Positions 34,369-43,686 are shown, counted from the first letter of the stretch. The stretch is 64,000 bases of DNA from Methylocaldum sp. 14B (GCF_002005105.1 NZ_MSCV01000011.1:96240-160239); one strand, 5' to 3'. A program made the numbers and translations. Notes: generated by a model not told the origin, from the sequence alone.

Positions 34369-34908
34369 ATGGAGACCATGGGACTGTCGATTCGCGCCTA
34401 CGCCCGCCACCGCGGGGTGTCGGACACCGCCGTACACAAAGCCATCCGCGCCGGGCGCATCACGCCCGAGGCGGACGGCACGATCGATCCGGACAAGGCC
34501 GACCGCGACTGGGCAAGGAACTCCGAGCCGCCCAAGGAGGGAACGAGCGCCAAAGCCGCGAAGGTGCGGGTGGCGGACGATCCGGCCCCGAACCTCGCCG
34601 CCGGGCTGCCCGTGGGCGGCACCTCGCTGCTGCAGGCGCGCACGGTCAACGAGGTGGTCAAGGCGCAGACCAACAAGGTGCGCCTCGCCCGCCTCAAGGG
34701 CGATCTGGTCGATCGCAACCAGGCCATCGCCCACGTGTTCAAGCTCGCGCGCACCGAGCGCGACGCCTGGCTCAACTGGCCGGCGCGCATCTCGGCGCAG
34801 ATGGCGGCCAGGCTCGGCATGGACGCACACGCGCTGCACGTCGCGTTGGAGGCGGCGGTGCGCGAGCACCTCGCCGAGCTCGGTGAACTGAAGGTCCGCG
34901 TCGATTGA
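34369..34908 (+). CDS. Phage terminase small subunit
   Basis: About 179-residue DNA-recognition subunit of the packaging motor, similar to lambda Nu1 types. The N-terminal HTH (LSIRAYARHRGVSDTAVHKAIRAGRI) should bind the cos or pac site; a helical C-terminal part (KGDLVDRNQAIAHVFKLARTERDAWLNWPARIS) contacts the large subunit. Starts at 34369 or, with better ribosome-binding spacing, ATG 34378. It overlaps the large-subunit start by 1 bp. Confidence 0.85.
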   Translation: METMGLSIRAYARHRGVSDTAVHKAIRAGRITPEADGTIDPDKADRDWARNSEPPKEGTSAKAAKVRVADDPAPNLAAGLPVGGTSLLQARTVNEVVKAQTNKVRLARLKGDLVDRNQAIAHVFKLARTERDAWLNWPARISAQMAARLGMDAHALHVALEAAVREHLAELGELKVRVD

Positions 34909-36872
34909 TGGACGACTACGTCTACGAGGGCTTCGACGCCATCGAGCGCGCCTGGCGCGAAGGACTGACGCCCGATCCGCTGCTCTCCGTCTCCGAGTGG
35001 GCCGACCGGCACCGGATGCTCTCCAGCAAGTCCTCGGCCGAGCCGGGCCGCTGGCGCACCAGCCGCACGCCGTATCTCAAGGCGATCATGGACTGCCTGT
35101 CGCCGACCTCGCCGGTCGAGCGCGTGGTGTTAATGAAAGGCGCACAGGTGGGCGCCACGGAAACCGGCTCGAACTGGATCGGCTACGTCATCCACCACGC
35201 GCCCGGTCCGATGATGGCGGTGTGGCCCACCGTGGAGATGGCCAAGCGCAACTCCAAGCAGCGCATCGACCCGCTGATCGAGGAGTCGCCGGTACTCTCC
35301 GAGCTGATCGCCCCGGCACGCTCGCGCGACTCGGGCAACACCATCCTCGCCAAGGAGTTCCGCGGCGGCGTGCTGGTGATGACGGGCGCGAACAGCGCCG
35401 TGGGCCTACGCTCGATGCCGGTGCGATATCTGTTTCTGGACGAGGTGGACGGCTACCCGCTCGACGTCGAGGGCGAAGGCGATGCGATCTCGCTCGCCGA
35501 GGCGCGCACGCGCACCTTCGCGCGGCGCAAGATCTTCATCGTCTCGACACCGACCATCGCCGGGGCGAGCGCCGTCGAGCGCGAGTACGAGGCATCCGAC
35601 CAGCGCCGCTACTTCGTGCCCTGCCCGCACTGCTCGCACCGCCAGTGGCTGCGCTTCGAGCAGCTGCGTTGGGAGAGGGGCCGGCCGGAGACGGCGGTCT
35701 ACGTGTGCGAGTCGTGCGATACGCCCATCGCCGAGCATCACAAGACCTGGATGCTGGAGCACGGCGAGTGGCGCGCGATGGCGCCGGAGAACGGCGTCAA
35801 GACGGCGGGCTTCCATCTCTCGTCGCTCTACAGCCCGGTGGGCTGGCGCTCGTGGCGCGACATCGCGAGCGCGTGGGAGAGCGCGGTCAGCAAGGAGTCC
35901 GGCTCGGCCGCCGCGATCAAGACTTTCAAGAACACCGAGCTCGGCGAGACCTGGGTCGAGGAAGGCGAAGCGCCCGACTGGCAGCGCCTGATCGAGCGGC
36001 GGGAGGACTACCGCATCGGCACCGTCCCCATGGGCGGCCTGCTGCTGGTCGGCGGTGCCGACGTGCAGAAGGATCGCATCGAAGCCTCGATCTGGGCCTT
36101 CGGGCGCGGCAAGGCGTCCTGGCTCGTCGAACACCGCGTGCTGATGGGCGACACCGCACGGGATGCGGTGTGGAGACGGCTGTCCGAGCTGATCGACGAG
36201 ACCTGGACGCACGAATCCGGCAACCAGGTTCCGCTGGCGCGCTTCGCGCTCGACACCGGCTTCGCCACCCAGGAGGCCTACGCCTTCGTGCGTGCCGTGC
36301 GTGACACGCGCCTGATGGCGATCAAGGGCGTCCCGCGCGGCGCGGCCCTGATCGGCACGCCCACCGCCGTCGATGTGTCGCAGGGCGGCAAGAAGCTGCG
36401 CCGGGGCATCAAGGTGTACTCGGTGGCGGTGGGACTCGCCAAGCTCGAGTTCTACAACAACCTGCGCAAGAGCGCGGATGTGGCCGGCGACGGCACCACG
36501 CCGATTTATCCGCCAGGCTTCGTCCATCTGCCCAAGGTCGACGCCGAGTACGTCCAGCAGCTCTGCGCCGAGCAGCTGATCACCCGCCGTGACCGCAACG
36601 GCTTTCCGGTGCGGGAGTGGCAGAAGCTGCGCGAGCGCAACGAGGCGCTGGACTGCTACGTGTACGCCCGCGCCGCCGCGGCAGCGAGCGGTCTCGACCG
36701 CTTCGAGGAGCGCCACTGGCGCGAGCTGGAAAGACAACTGGGCATCGCCGCACCGCCCGAGCAGGACGAACACACCGTAATCACAGAAGACGCCCCCGAC
36801 TCCGGGGGCGTCGTCGTTTCGGGCCGACGCATCCGGCGCCGGTCCGTCGTCAAGAGTCGTTGGATGAGCTGA
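34908..36872 (+). CDS. Phage terminase large subunit, GpA family
   Basis: 654-residue packaging ATPase and nuclease of the lambda GpA family. A Walker A-like KGAQVGATE (about residues 76-84), Walker B YLFLDEVDGYP (about 173-183), a zinc-like cluster CPHC and CESC (about 237-270) and the nuclease region with GADVQKDRIEASIWAFG and LDTGFA are visible. The C-terminal 25 codons contain a GC hairpin at 36787-36811 that looks like a terminator absorbed into the gene. Length is normal. Confidence 0.94.
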   Translation: MDDYVYEGFDAIERAWREGLTPDPLLSVSEWADRHRMLSSKSSAEPGRWRTSRTPYLKAIMDCLSPTSPVERVVLMKGAQVGATETGSNWIGYVIHHAPGPMMAVWPTVEMAKRNSKQRIDPLIEESPVLSELIAPARSRDSGNTILAKEFRGGVLVMTGANSAVGLRSMPVRYLFLDEVDGYPLDVEGEGDAISLAEARTRTFARRKIFIVSTPTIAGASAVEREYEASDQRRYFVPCPHCSHRQWLRFEQLRWERGRPETAVYVCESCDTPIAEHHKTWMLEHGEWRAMAPENGVKTAGFHLSSLYSPVGWRSWRDIASAWESAVSKESGSAAAIKTFKNTELGETWVEEGEAPDWQRLIERREDYRIGTVPMGGLLLVGGADVQKDRIEASIWAFGRGKASWLVEHRVLMGDTARDAVWRRLSELIDETWTHESGNQVPLARFALDTGFATQEAYAFVRAVRDTRLMAIKGVPRGAALIGTPTAVDVSQGGKKLRRGIKVYSVAVGLAKLEFYNNLRKSADVAGDGTTPIYPPGFVHLPKVDAEYVQQLCAEQLITRRDRNGFPVREWQKLRERNEALDCYVYARAAAAASGLDRFEERHWRELERQLGIAAPPEQDEHTVITEDAPDSGGVVVSGRRIRRRSVVKSRWMS

Positions 36873-36874
36873 AG

Positions 36875-37324
36875 ATGATCTTGGAAGGCACCTACCGCAA
36901 CCCGACCACCGGTCGAGACGAAATCCGCTGCATCCGTTGCGATGCGTCGGGACACCTGACGGGCACGCCGGCCCTCGCTTCCGCCTTCGCGGTGGGAGCC
37001 CTGTCCGCCGATGGCTCCGTCACCACCGACGCGGTCGATCTGGGTGAGGAGCACGGCTACACGCTGCTGCTGGCCCGCAAGAGCGGCGTCGCCTCCAAGC
37101 AGGAAGCGATGGAGATCCAGAGCTCGATCGACGGCGTGCGTTGGCTGCCGGCGGCGGGCATCTATCCGGACGAGAACACGGGCTCGCACGAGCCGCCGAA
37201 CGGCAGCGACTCCTTCACCGTCCAGGGCCGACCCATCGGTCGCTTCGTGCGCATCGCCTTCAAGAACGGCAACACGGCCCAGACCGAGCTGGTCCTCGAG
37301 CTGGCCGCATTGGCGGGTGTCTGA
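36875..37324 (+). CDS. Phage head-region protein, unknown (149 aa)
   Basis: 149-residue, beta-rich protein (MILEGTYRNPTTGRDEIRCIRCDASGHL) with a C-terminal domain resembling a beta-sandwich: SIDGVRWLPAAGIYPD and VQGRPIGRFVRIAFKNGN. Placed between terminase and the gpW-like gene; it may be a decoration or accessory protein. The ATG at 36875 follows the terminase stop by 2 bp. No family recognised. Confidence 0.72.
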   Translation: MILEGTYRNPTTGRDEIRCIRCDASGHLTGTPALASAFAVGALSADGSVTTDAVDLGEEHGYTLLLARKSGVASKQEAMEIQSSIDGVRWLPAAGIYPDENTGSHEPPNGSDSFTVQGRPIGRFVRIAFKNGNTAQTELVLELAALAGV

Positions 37325-37326
37325 CC

Positions 37327-37533
37327 ATGGCCTACACAGCGGCCGATCGCGAGGCGCTGGAGCGGGCATTGGCGCGCGGCGAGCGGCGCGTCACCTTCGG
37401 CGACAAGACGGTGGAGTACCGCTCGGTGGACGAGCTGCGCGCGGCCCTGCGCGAGGTGGATGCGGCGCTCGCCCGCGAGGCGGGCCGACCCAAGCTGCGC
37501 CAGATCCGGGTCACCACGGGCAAGGGGCTGTGA
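37327..37533 (+). CDS. gpW-like head-tail joining protein
   Basis: 68-residue protein of the lambda gpW type, which binds the portal and stabilises packaged heads. The sequence AYTAADREALERALARGERRVTFGDKTVEYRSVDELRAAL matches the family's helix-hairpin-helix pattern. It overlaps the portal start by 1 bp, as in lambda. Confidence 0.9.
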   Translation: MAYTAADREALERALARGERRVTFGDKTVEYRSVDELRAALREVDAALAREAGRPKLRQIRVTTGKGL

Positions 37534-39023
37534 TGGGTTTCTGGAGCCGCCTCAAGCTCGCCTTAGGCGCCACCCCCACCTACGACGGCGTGGGCGCCGG
37601 GCGCCGCGCGCTCGCCTGGATGCCGGGCAACCCCGGCGCGGTGGCCGCGCTGCTCACGACGCAGACGGAGCTGCGCGCCAAGAGCCGTGACCTGGTGCGC
37701 CGCAACGCCTGGGCAGCCGCCGGCATCGAGGCCTTCGTGGCCAACGCCATCGGCACCGGCATCAAGCCGCAGTCGATGGTCGAGGACCCGGGCCTGCGCG
37801 AGACGATCCAGGCCCTCTGGCGGGACTGGACCGAGGAGGCCGACGCCCAGGGGCTCACCGACTTCTACGGTCTGCAGGCCCTGGCCTGCCGCGCCATGCT
37901 CGAAGGCGGCGAGGCGCTGGTTCGGCTGCGCTACCGGCGGCCGGATGACGGGCTGGCGGTGGCGCTCCAGATCCAGGTGCTGGAGCCCGAGCACCTGCCG
38001 GTGACGCTCAACCGGTTGGCCGACAACGGCAACGTGATCCGCGCCGGCATCGAGTTCGACCGGCTCGGGCGGCGCGTGGCCTACCACCTGTACCGCTCGC
38101 ACCCGGAGGACGGCCTGCTCTCGCCCATGTCCGGTGGCGGCGGCATGGAGACCGTGCGCGTACCCGCCGCCGAGATCGTGCATCTGTTCCGGCCCTTGCG
38201 TCCCGGGCAGATCCGCGGCGAGCCATGGCTCGCGCGGGCCTTGGTGAAGGTCAACGAGCTGGATCAGTACGACGACGCTGAACTCGTGCGCAAGAAGACC
38301 GCCGCCATGTTCGCCGGCTTCGTCACCCGCGACCAGCCGGAGGACGCCCTGATGGGCGAGGGGCCGGCCGATGCCTCGGGCGTGGCGCTGGCGGGGCTGG
38401 AGCCGGGCACCCTGCAGATCCTCGAACCTGGGGAGGACGTGAAGTTTTCGCAGCCGGCCGACGTGGGCGGCTCCTACGCCGAGTTCATGCGCCAGCAGTT
38501 TCGCGCGGTGGCCGCGGCCATGGGCGTCACCTACGAGCAGCTCACGGGCGACCTCACCCAGGTGAACTACTCCTCCATCCGCGCAGGGCTGCTGGAATTC
38601 CGCCGCCGCTGCGAGGCGATCCAGCACGGCGTCATCGTCCACCAGCTCTGCCGCCCGGTGTGGCGCGCGTGGATGGCGCAGGCGGTGCTGGAGGGACGAC
38701 TCGAGCTCCCCGGCTTCGCCCGGGATGCCGCGCGGCGCCGCGCCTGGCTCGCGTGCAAGTGGATTCCCCAGGGCTGGCAGTGGGTCGATCCGCAGAAGGA
38801 GTTCAACGCCATGCTCACCGCGATCCGGGCGGGGCTCTTGTCCCGCTCGGAGGCGGTGTCCTCCTTCGGCTACGACGCCGAGGACGTGGATCGGGAGATC
38901 GCCGCCGACAACCGGCGCGCCGATGCGCTCGGCCTCGTCTTCGATTCCGACCCGCGCCACGACCGCAACCCACCCGCGGCGGCCTCCGACCCGGCACCGC
39001 CGCAAGACATCCAGGACCTCTGA
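37533..39023 (+). CDS. Phage portal protein, lambda gpB family
   Basis: 496-residue portal subunit forming the dodecameric channel for DNA. Features of the lambda family: ARSLVRNNAWAA-like RDLVRRNAWAAAGIEAFVANAIGTGIKPQS, PAAEIVHLFRPLRPGQIRGEPWLA and QVNYSSIRAGLLEFRR. The last 20 residues are Pro/Asp-rich. The start overlaps the gpW stop. Confidence 0.94.
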   Translation: MGFWSRLKLALGATPTYDGVGAGRRALAWMPGNPGAVAALLTTQTELRAKSRDLVRRNAWAAAGIEAFVANAIGTGIKPQSMVEDPGLRETIQALWRDWTEEADAQGLTDFYGLQALACRAMLEGGEALVRLRYRRPDDGLAVALQIQVLEPEHLPVTLNRLADNGNVIRAGIEFDRLGRRVAYHLYRSHPEDGLLSPMSGGGGMETVRVPAAEIVHLFRPLRPGQIRGEPWLARALVKVNELDQYDDAELVRKKTAAMFAGFVTRDQPEDALMGEGPADASGVALAGLEPGTLQILEPGEDVKFSQPADVGGSYAEFMRQQFRAVAAAMGVTYEQLTGDLTQVNYSSIRAGLLEFRRRCEAIQHGVIVHQLCRPVWRAWMAQAVLEGRLELPGFARDAARRRAWLACKWIPQGWQWVDPQKEFNAMLTAIRAGLLSRSEAVSSFGYDAEDVDREIAADNRRADALGLVFDSDPRHDRNPPAAASDPAPPQDIQDL

Positions 39024-39024
39024 C

Positions 39025-40266
39025 ATGCAGCTCGTACACCTGGCGTCCCGTCTCTACGGGACGCCGCTTCTCATCGCGCGTTCGAAGCTGGACGTGATCC
39101 TCTCCGTGCTCGGTCCCCGCATCGGTCTGCCCGACGTTGAAGCCGCCGTACCGGCGGTGATGCCCGCGAGCCCGGAGGTCGCGGCACCGCCCGGCATCAC
39201 CGTGATCCCGATCCACGGCACTTTGGTGCGCCGAACCCTGGGGCTGGAGGCCGCTTCCGGCCTCATGAGCTACGGTGAGATCGGCGCCCGTCTGGATGCT
39301 GCGCTCGCCGACCCTGCCGTGTCCGGCATCCTGCTCGACGTGGACTCACCCGGCGGCGAGGCGGGCGGCGTGTTCGAGCTCGCCGAGCGCATCCGCGCGG
39401 TCGACGCCGTGAAACCGGTCTGGGCGATCGCCGCCGACTCCGCCTTCTCGGCCGCCTACGCCATCGCCTGCGCCGCCTCGCATCTCGCCGTCACGCGCAC
39501 CGGCGGCGTGGGCTCGGTCGGGGTCATCGCCATGCACGTCGACCAGTCGGTCCGCGACGCCCAGCAGGGCTATCGCTACACGGCGATCACCGCCGGCCGG
39601 CACAAGAACGACTTCTCGCCCCACGAGCCGCTGGACCACGAGGCTTTGGTGCGCCTCCAGGCGGAGGTGGATCGCCTCTACGACCTGTTCGTCGGGCACG
39701 TGGCCGCGATGCGCGGGCTGGACCCCGACGCCGTGCGCGCCACGGAGGCCGGGCTCTTCTTCGGCGAGCAGGCGATAGGCAGCGGGCTCGCCGACGCCGT
39801 GGCGAGCCGCGACCAGCTGCTCGCCGTCTTCGCGAGCTTCTTGAACACGCAGGGCCGTTTGCGGAACCCGGCCCCCCGCACCCGTCCCGGTTCCGCCTAC
39901 GCCAAACAGGAGAACGACCCGATGCGATCCCCCGATCCGACCCCCGAAGTCCCCGAGACGACCCTCATCGCCGCTGCTGCCTCCGCGGCGCCCGCGCCCG
40001 AGACGCCCACCACCACAGTGGCGGACCGGCGCGAGGCCGTGGCCATCGCCGAGCTGTGCCAGCTCGGCGGCTGCCCGGAGCGCACCGCCGAGTTCCTGGC
40101 CGCAGGACTCTCGGAAACCGATGTCCGCCGCGCGCTGCTCGCCGCCCGCACCCAAAGCCCCGAGATCGGTTCGGCGATCCATCCGGATGCGCACGCCGCG
40201 CACCGCGCTTCCCCCGAACACAACCCGCTGATCAAGGCGGTCAAGCACCTCACCGGAAAGGAGTGA
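39025..40266 (+). CDS. S49-type capsid maturation protease with C-terminal scaffold
   Basis: 413-residue protein like lambda gpC. The S49 peptidase domain (about residues 55-290) has the nucleophile Ser in DSAFSAAYA (about 141) and the general base Lys in AGRHKND (about 193). After an Ala/Pro-rich linker the last 114 residues can act as scaffold: an in-frame ATG at 39922 is preceded by CAGGAGA at correct spacing, matching the nested Nu3 gene of lambda. Signal-peptide-like N-terminus absent. Confidence 0.92.
   Translation: MQLVHLASRLYGTPLLIARSKLDVILSVLGPRIGLPDVEAAVPAVMPASPEVAAPPGITVIPIHGTLVRRTLGLEAASGLMSYGEIGARLDAALADPAVSGILLDVDSPGGEAGGVFELAERIRAVDAVKPVWAIAADSAFSAAYAIACAASHLAVTRTGGVGSVGVIAMHVDQSVRDAQQGYRYTAITAGRHKNDFSPHEPLDHEALVRLQAEVDRLYDLFVGHVAAMRGLDPDAVRATEAGLFFGEQAIGSGLADAVASRDQLLAVFASFLNTQGRLRNPAPRTRPGSAYAKQENDPMRSPDPTPEVPETTLIAAAASAAPAPETPTTTVADRREAVAIAELCQLGGCPERTAEFLAAGLSETDVRRALLAARTQSPEIGSAIHPDAHAAHRASPEHNPLIKAVKHLTGKE
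39922..40266 (+). CDS. Nested capsid scaffolding protein (internal start)
   Basis: Same frame as the protease C-terminus. The ATG at 39922 with an AGGAGA site 8 bp upstream would give a 114-residue helical, Ala-rich scaffold, by analogy with lambda Nu3. Inferred from position and ribosome-binding site only. Confidence 0.6.
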   Translation: MRSPDPTPEVPETTLIAAAASAAPAPETPTTTVADRREAVAIAELCQLGGCPERTAEFLAAGLSETDVRRALLAARTQSPEIGSAIHPDAHAAHRASPEHNPLIKAVKHLTGKE

Positions 40267-40269
40267 ACC

Positions 40270-40644
40270 ATGCCGACCCTAGTTGAACCGATGAACCTGG
40301 GCGACCTGCTGAAGTACGAGGCGCCCAACCTGTACTCGCGCGACCCGGCCACGGTCGCCGCCGGCCGGAGCCTCCTCCTGGGCAGCGTCGTCGGCCGCGA
40401 GACCGCCACAAACAAGCTGAAGGCGCTCGACCCGGCCGCCACCGACGGCACCGAGCTGCCCGCCGGCGTGCTGATCGTCGACGCCGACGCCACCGCCGCC
40501 GACCTCGATGCGGTCATCGTCGCGCGCCACGCCATCGTCGCCCGCCACGCGCTCGTGTGGCCTGCCGGCATCACGCCCGCGCAGCAATCCGCAGCCATCG
40601 CCGCCCTCGAAGCGCGCGGCATCCTCGTTCGTGAAGGAGCCTGA
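40270..40644 (+). CDS. Head decoration protein, lambda gpD family
   Basis: 124-residue capsid-stabilising protein. It follows the protease/scaffold gene, as gpD does, and shows LLLGSVVGRETATNKLKALDPAATDGTE with the family's beta-tulip pattern, including AGVLIVDADATAADLDAVIVARHA. The start follows the scaffold stop by 3 bp. Confidence 0.9.
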   Translation: MPTLVEPMNLGDLLKYEAPNLYSRDPATVAAGRSLLLGSVVGRETATNKLKALDPAATDGTELPAGVLIVDADATAADLDAVIVARHAIVARHALVWPAGITPAQQSAAIAALEARGILVREGA

Positions 40645-40646
40645 CC

Positions 40647-41651
40647 ATGCAGAATCCCTTTTCCAATCCCGCCTTCTCGATGGCGAGCCTCACCGCCGCC
40701 ATCAACCTGATCCCCAACCGCTACGGGCGGTTGGAGACCCTAGACCTGTTCCCCATCAAGCCGGTGCGTACCCGCCAGGTCGTGGTGGAGGAGATGCACG
40801 GCGTGCTGAACCTGCTGCCGACCCTGCCGCCCGGCTCGCCCGGCACCGTGGGCAAGCGCGGCAAGCGGGCGATGCGCGCCTTCGTCGTGCCGCACATCCC
40901 GCACGACGACGTGGTGCTGCCCGAGGAGGTTCAGGGCATCCGCAGCTTCGGGCAGGAGACCGAGACCGAGAGCGTGGCCGGCGTGCTCGCCCGCCACCTG
41001 GAGACCATGCGCAACAAGCACGCCATCACCCTGGAGCACCTGCGCATGGGGGCGCTGAAGGGCGAGATCCTCGATGCCGATGCCACGCCGCTGGTCAATC
41101 TCTACACCGAGTTCGGCATCACGCCCAAGAGCGTGAACTTCTCCCTCGGCAACGCCAACACCAACGTCAAGGGCAAGTGCGCCGAGGTGCTGCGCCACAT
41201 CGAGGACAACCTCTCGGGCGAGTTCTCGACCGGCGTGCACTGCCTGTGCTCGCCCGAGTTCTTCGACGCGCTGACCGGCCACGCCAAGGTCGAGGAGGCC
41301 TACAAGAACTGGCAGCAGGGCGCGGTGCTCATCAACGACATGCGCCGCGGCTTCACCTTCGGCGGCATCACTTTCGAGGAGTACCGCGGCCAGGCGAGCG
41401 ACGCGTCCGGCACCACCCGGCGCTTCATCGCGGCGGGCGAGGCCCACTGCTTCCCGCTCGGCACCGTCGACACCTTCGCCACCTACGTCGCGCCCGCCGA
41501 CTTCAACGAGACGGTCAACACCCTGGGCCTGCCGCTCTACGCCAAGCAGGAGCCGCGCAAGTTCGACCGCGGCACCGACCTGCACACCCAGAGCAACCCG
41601 CTGCCCATGTGCCACCGGCCCGGTGTGCTGGTGAAGCTGACGGCAGCGTGA
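40647..41651 (+). CDS. Major capsid protein, lambda gpE family
   Basis: 334-residue HK97-fold capsid protein. The N-terminal NPFSNPAFSMASLTAAINLIPNRYGRLE and central GEILDADATPLVNLYTEFGI are typical of the lambda gpE family. Length is normal. It starts 2 bp after gpD. Confidence 0.94.
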   Translation: MQNPFSNPAFSMASLTAAINLIPNRYGRLETLDLFPIKPVRTRQVVVEEMHGVLNLLPTLPPGSPGTVGKRGKRAMRAFVVPHIPHDDVVLPEEVQGIRSFGQETETESVAGVLARHLETMRNKHAITLEHLRMGALKGEILDADATPLVNLYTEFGITPKSVNFSLGNANTNVKGKCAEVLRHIEDNLSGEFSTGVHCLCSPEFFDALTGHAKVEEAYKNWQQGAVLINDMRRGFTFGGITFEEYRGQASDASGTTRRFIAAGEAHCFPLGTVDTFATYVAPADFNETVNTLGLPLYAKQEPRKFDRGTDLHTQSNPLPMCHRPGVLVKLTAA

Positions 41652-41932
41652 TGACGCAGGTGACGGATCTATACGAGGCCGCCGGCCGCGCCGGGCTGCT
41701 CACCGACGTCATGGTGGGTTCGCTCACGGTGCAGTGCGTCTTCAGCGCCCCGGACGAGCTGGCGCTCGACGGGCTCGCACTGAACCGCGACTACCACCTC
41801 GAGTACCCGAGCGCCTGGCTCACCCTCGCCGCCGGCGACACGGTGGAGATCGCGGGAAGCCCGTATCGGGTGCGCGAGGTCCGCCAGCTGCGCGACGGCT
41901 CCGAGATGCAGGCCAAGCTGACCCGGCTATGA
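41651..41932 (+). CDS. Head-tail joining protein
   Basis: 93-residue beta-rich protein after the capsid gene, the lambda FII position: GSLTVQCVFSAPDELALDGLALNRDYHLEYPSAW. The ATG at 41651 overlaps the capsid stop by 1 bp. Family assignment is by position and beta pattern. Confidence 0.75.
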   Translation: MTQVTDLYEAAGRAGLLTDVMVGSLTVQCVFSAPDELALDGLALNRDYHLEYPSAWLTLAAGDTVEIAGSPYRVREVRQLRDGSEMQAKLTRL

Positions 41933-42357
41933 CGTCCTCCGTCCGCGAGCGTCTGGTCCGGACGGTCGTGGCGCGTATCGGTCCCGCGATCGCACCGACG
42001 CCGCTGCATCGCCAGCCCACCGTGCCGCTCCCGCGCGAGGCGAGCCCCGCGCTCCTGCTGTTCATCGAAGGCGATCAGGTCCTCACGCAGGCGAACGACC
42101 GGCTCGACCGCGCCCTGACGCTGAGGCTGGTCGCGCTCGCGCGCGAAGACGACGCCTTCGACGTGGCCGACGCGCTCATCGTCGCGGCGCACGGCGCGCT
42201 GATGGCCGAGCCGAGCCTCGGCGGGCTGGCCCTGGGCGTGCGCGAGATCGACTGCGAGTGGGACACGGAGGACGCCGACAGCCAAGCACTGGCCGTGCCC
42301 GCGCGCTACGAGATCCGCTACCGCACCCTGGCCTCCGACCTCACCCAAAAAGGATAG
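41929..42357 (+). CDS. Tail completion/terminator protein
   Basis: 142-residue protein overlapping the joining protein by 4 bp. An N-terminal helix (VRERLVRTVVARIG) precedes a beta-rich body (LTLRLVALAREDDAFDVADALIVAAHGALMAEPSLGG), the pattern of lambda gpZ/gpU-type proteins that cap tails. The exact equivalent cannot be told. Confidence 0.72.
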   Translation: MTSSVRERLVRTVVARIGPAIAPTPLHRQPTVPLPREASPALLLFIEGDQVLTQANDRLDRALTLRLVALAREDDAFDVADALIVAAHGALMAEPSLGGLALGVREIDCEWDTEDADSQALAVPARYEIRYRTLASDLTQKG

Positions 42358-42362
42358 TCACC

Positions 42363-42530
42363 ATGCACATCGAACTCATCGAACCGCACACCCACGCCGG
42401 CCGACTCCACGCCCCCGGCGAGATCCTCGATCTCGACGAGGCAGCGGCCCAATGGCTGATCGAGCGCGGAGCCGCGCGGCCGGCCGACCCCCAACCCCAG
42501 ACCCCGATCAAGACCCGTAAAGGAGACTGA
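42363..42530 (+). CDS. Small phage tail-region protein (55 aa)
   Basis: 55-residue protein with MHIELIEPHTHAGRLHAPGEILDLDEAAAQWLIERG, a pattern common in phage tail modules between completion and tube proteins. The start has AAAAGGA upstream. Function unknown. Confidence 0.75.
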   Translation: MHIELIEPHTHAGRLHAPGEILDLDEAAAQWLIERGAARPADPQPQTPIKTRKGD

Positions 42531-42532
42531 CC

Positions 42533-43285
42533 ATGCCTTACTTTTCCGGACAGGGGCGCGTCTACATCGGCGCCCGCGACGCACTCGGCAACCCGCAGGG
42601 CCTGGCCTACGTGGGCAACGTGCCCGAGCTCAAGGTGTCCCTCTCGGTGGAGACCCTGGAGCACCAGGAGTCGGTGAGCGGCCAGCGCCTCACCGATCTG
42701 CAGCTCATCAAGACCAAGAAGGGCGAGTTCGCCTGCACCCTGGAGGAGCTCATCGCGACCAACCTGGCGCTCGCCCTCTACGGCGCCACCACCGCCCAGA
42801 CCCCGGGCACGGTCACCGCCGAGGCGCTGCCGAACCCGGTCACTCCCGGCAGCCTCTACCTGCTCGCCAAGCAGGACGTCTCGTCGGTGGTGGTGAAGGA
42901 CTCCAGCGCCACCCCGAAGACCCTGCCGGTCGCGCAGTACTCGGTGAACGCCAAGCACGGCTCGCTGGTGATCCTCGACGCCACCACCGGCGGCCCCTAC
43001 GTCGAGCCCTTCAAGGTCGACTACGCCTACGGCACGGCCTCGGTCACCGCGATGTTCACCCAGCCGCTGCCCGAGCGCTGGGTGCGCTTCGAGGGGCTCA
43101 ACACCGCCGACGGCAACCGCGAGGTGGTGATCGATCTCTACCGCGTGGCCATCAACCCGGCCAAGGAGCTCTCGGTCATCACCGACGAGCTGCTGAAGTT
43201 CGAGCTTTCAGGCCAGGTGCTGGCCGACACGCTCAAGCCCGCCGCCGGTGACCTCGGCCAGTTCGGCCGCATCGTGCTGCTGTGA
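42533..43285 (+). CDS. Major tail (tube) protein
   Basis: 250-residue beta-rich protein. The N-terminus YFSGQGRVYIGARDALGNPQGLAYVGNVPELKVSLS and the C-terminal segment RVAINPAKELSVITDELLKFELSGQVLAD are typical of siphovirus tail tube proteins, as is its location before the tail chaperone. Stops 11 bp ahead of the chaperone ATG. Confidence 0.88.
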   Translation: MPYFSGQGRVYIGARDALGNPQGLAYVGNVPELKVSLSVETLEHQESVSGQRLTDLQLIKTKKGEFACTLEELIATNLALALYGATTAQTPGTVTAEALPNPVTPGSLYLLAKQDVSSVVVKDSSATPKTLPVAQYSVNAKHGSLVILDATTGGPYVEPFKVDYAYGTASVTAMFTQPLPERWVRFEGLNTADGNREVVIDLYRVAINPAKELSVITDELLKFELSGQVLADTLKPAAGDLGQFGRIVLL

Positions 43286-43296
43286 GGGGGATGACG

Positions 43297-43686
43297 ATGA
43301 GTGGCTCCGATCTGGATGTTCTCGTGCCGCAGCCGCAAGTTGTGGATCTGGCCGGCCAACGCCTCGCGATCAGCCCGCTGGTGCTCGGCGAGCTGCCGGC
43401 GATGCTCAAGGCCGTGCAGCCTTTCGCGCAACGACTGGCGGGCGAACCGGACTGGCTCGCCTTGCTCTCGGACCACGGCGATGCGTTGCTCACCGCGTTG
43501 GCGATCGCCAGTCGCCAACCGCGCGAGTGGGTAGACGCGCTGGCTCTCGACGATGCGATCACCCTGGCGGCGACCGTGTTCGAGGTGAACGCGGATTTTT
43601 TCGTGCGCCGGATCGCGCCGAAAGTGGGCGATCTGGCGCAGCGTCTGAACGGCCGTTTGGCTGGGCTGACGCCATCGCCCGCCTGA
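43297..43686 (+). CDS. Tail assembly chaperone, G-type
   Basis: 129-residue helical protein in the lambda G position (between tail tube and tape measure). ATG 43297 has GAGGGGG at good spacing. The -1 frame stays open to 43898 and encodes a T-like domain, so some ribosomes are expected to shift and make a G-T fusion. No canonical slippery heptamer is obvious. Confidence 0.82.
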   Translation: MSGSDLDVLVPQPQVVDLAGQRLAISPLVLGELPAMLKAVQPFAQRLAGEPDWLALLSDHGDALLTALAIASRQPREWVDALALDDAITLAATVFEVNADFFVRRIAPKVGDLAQRLNGRLAGLTPSPA

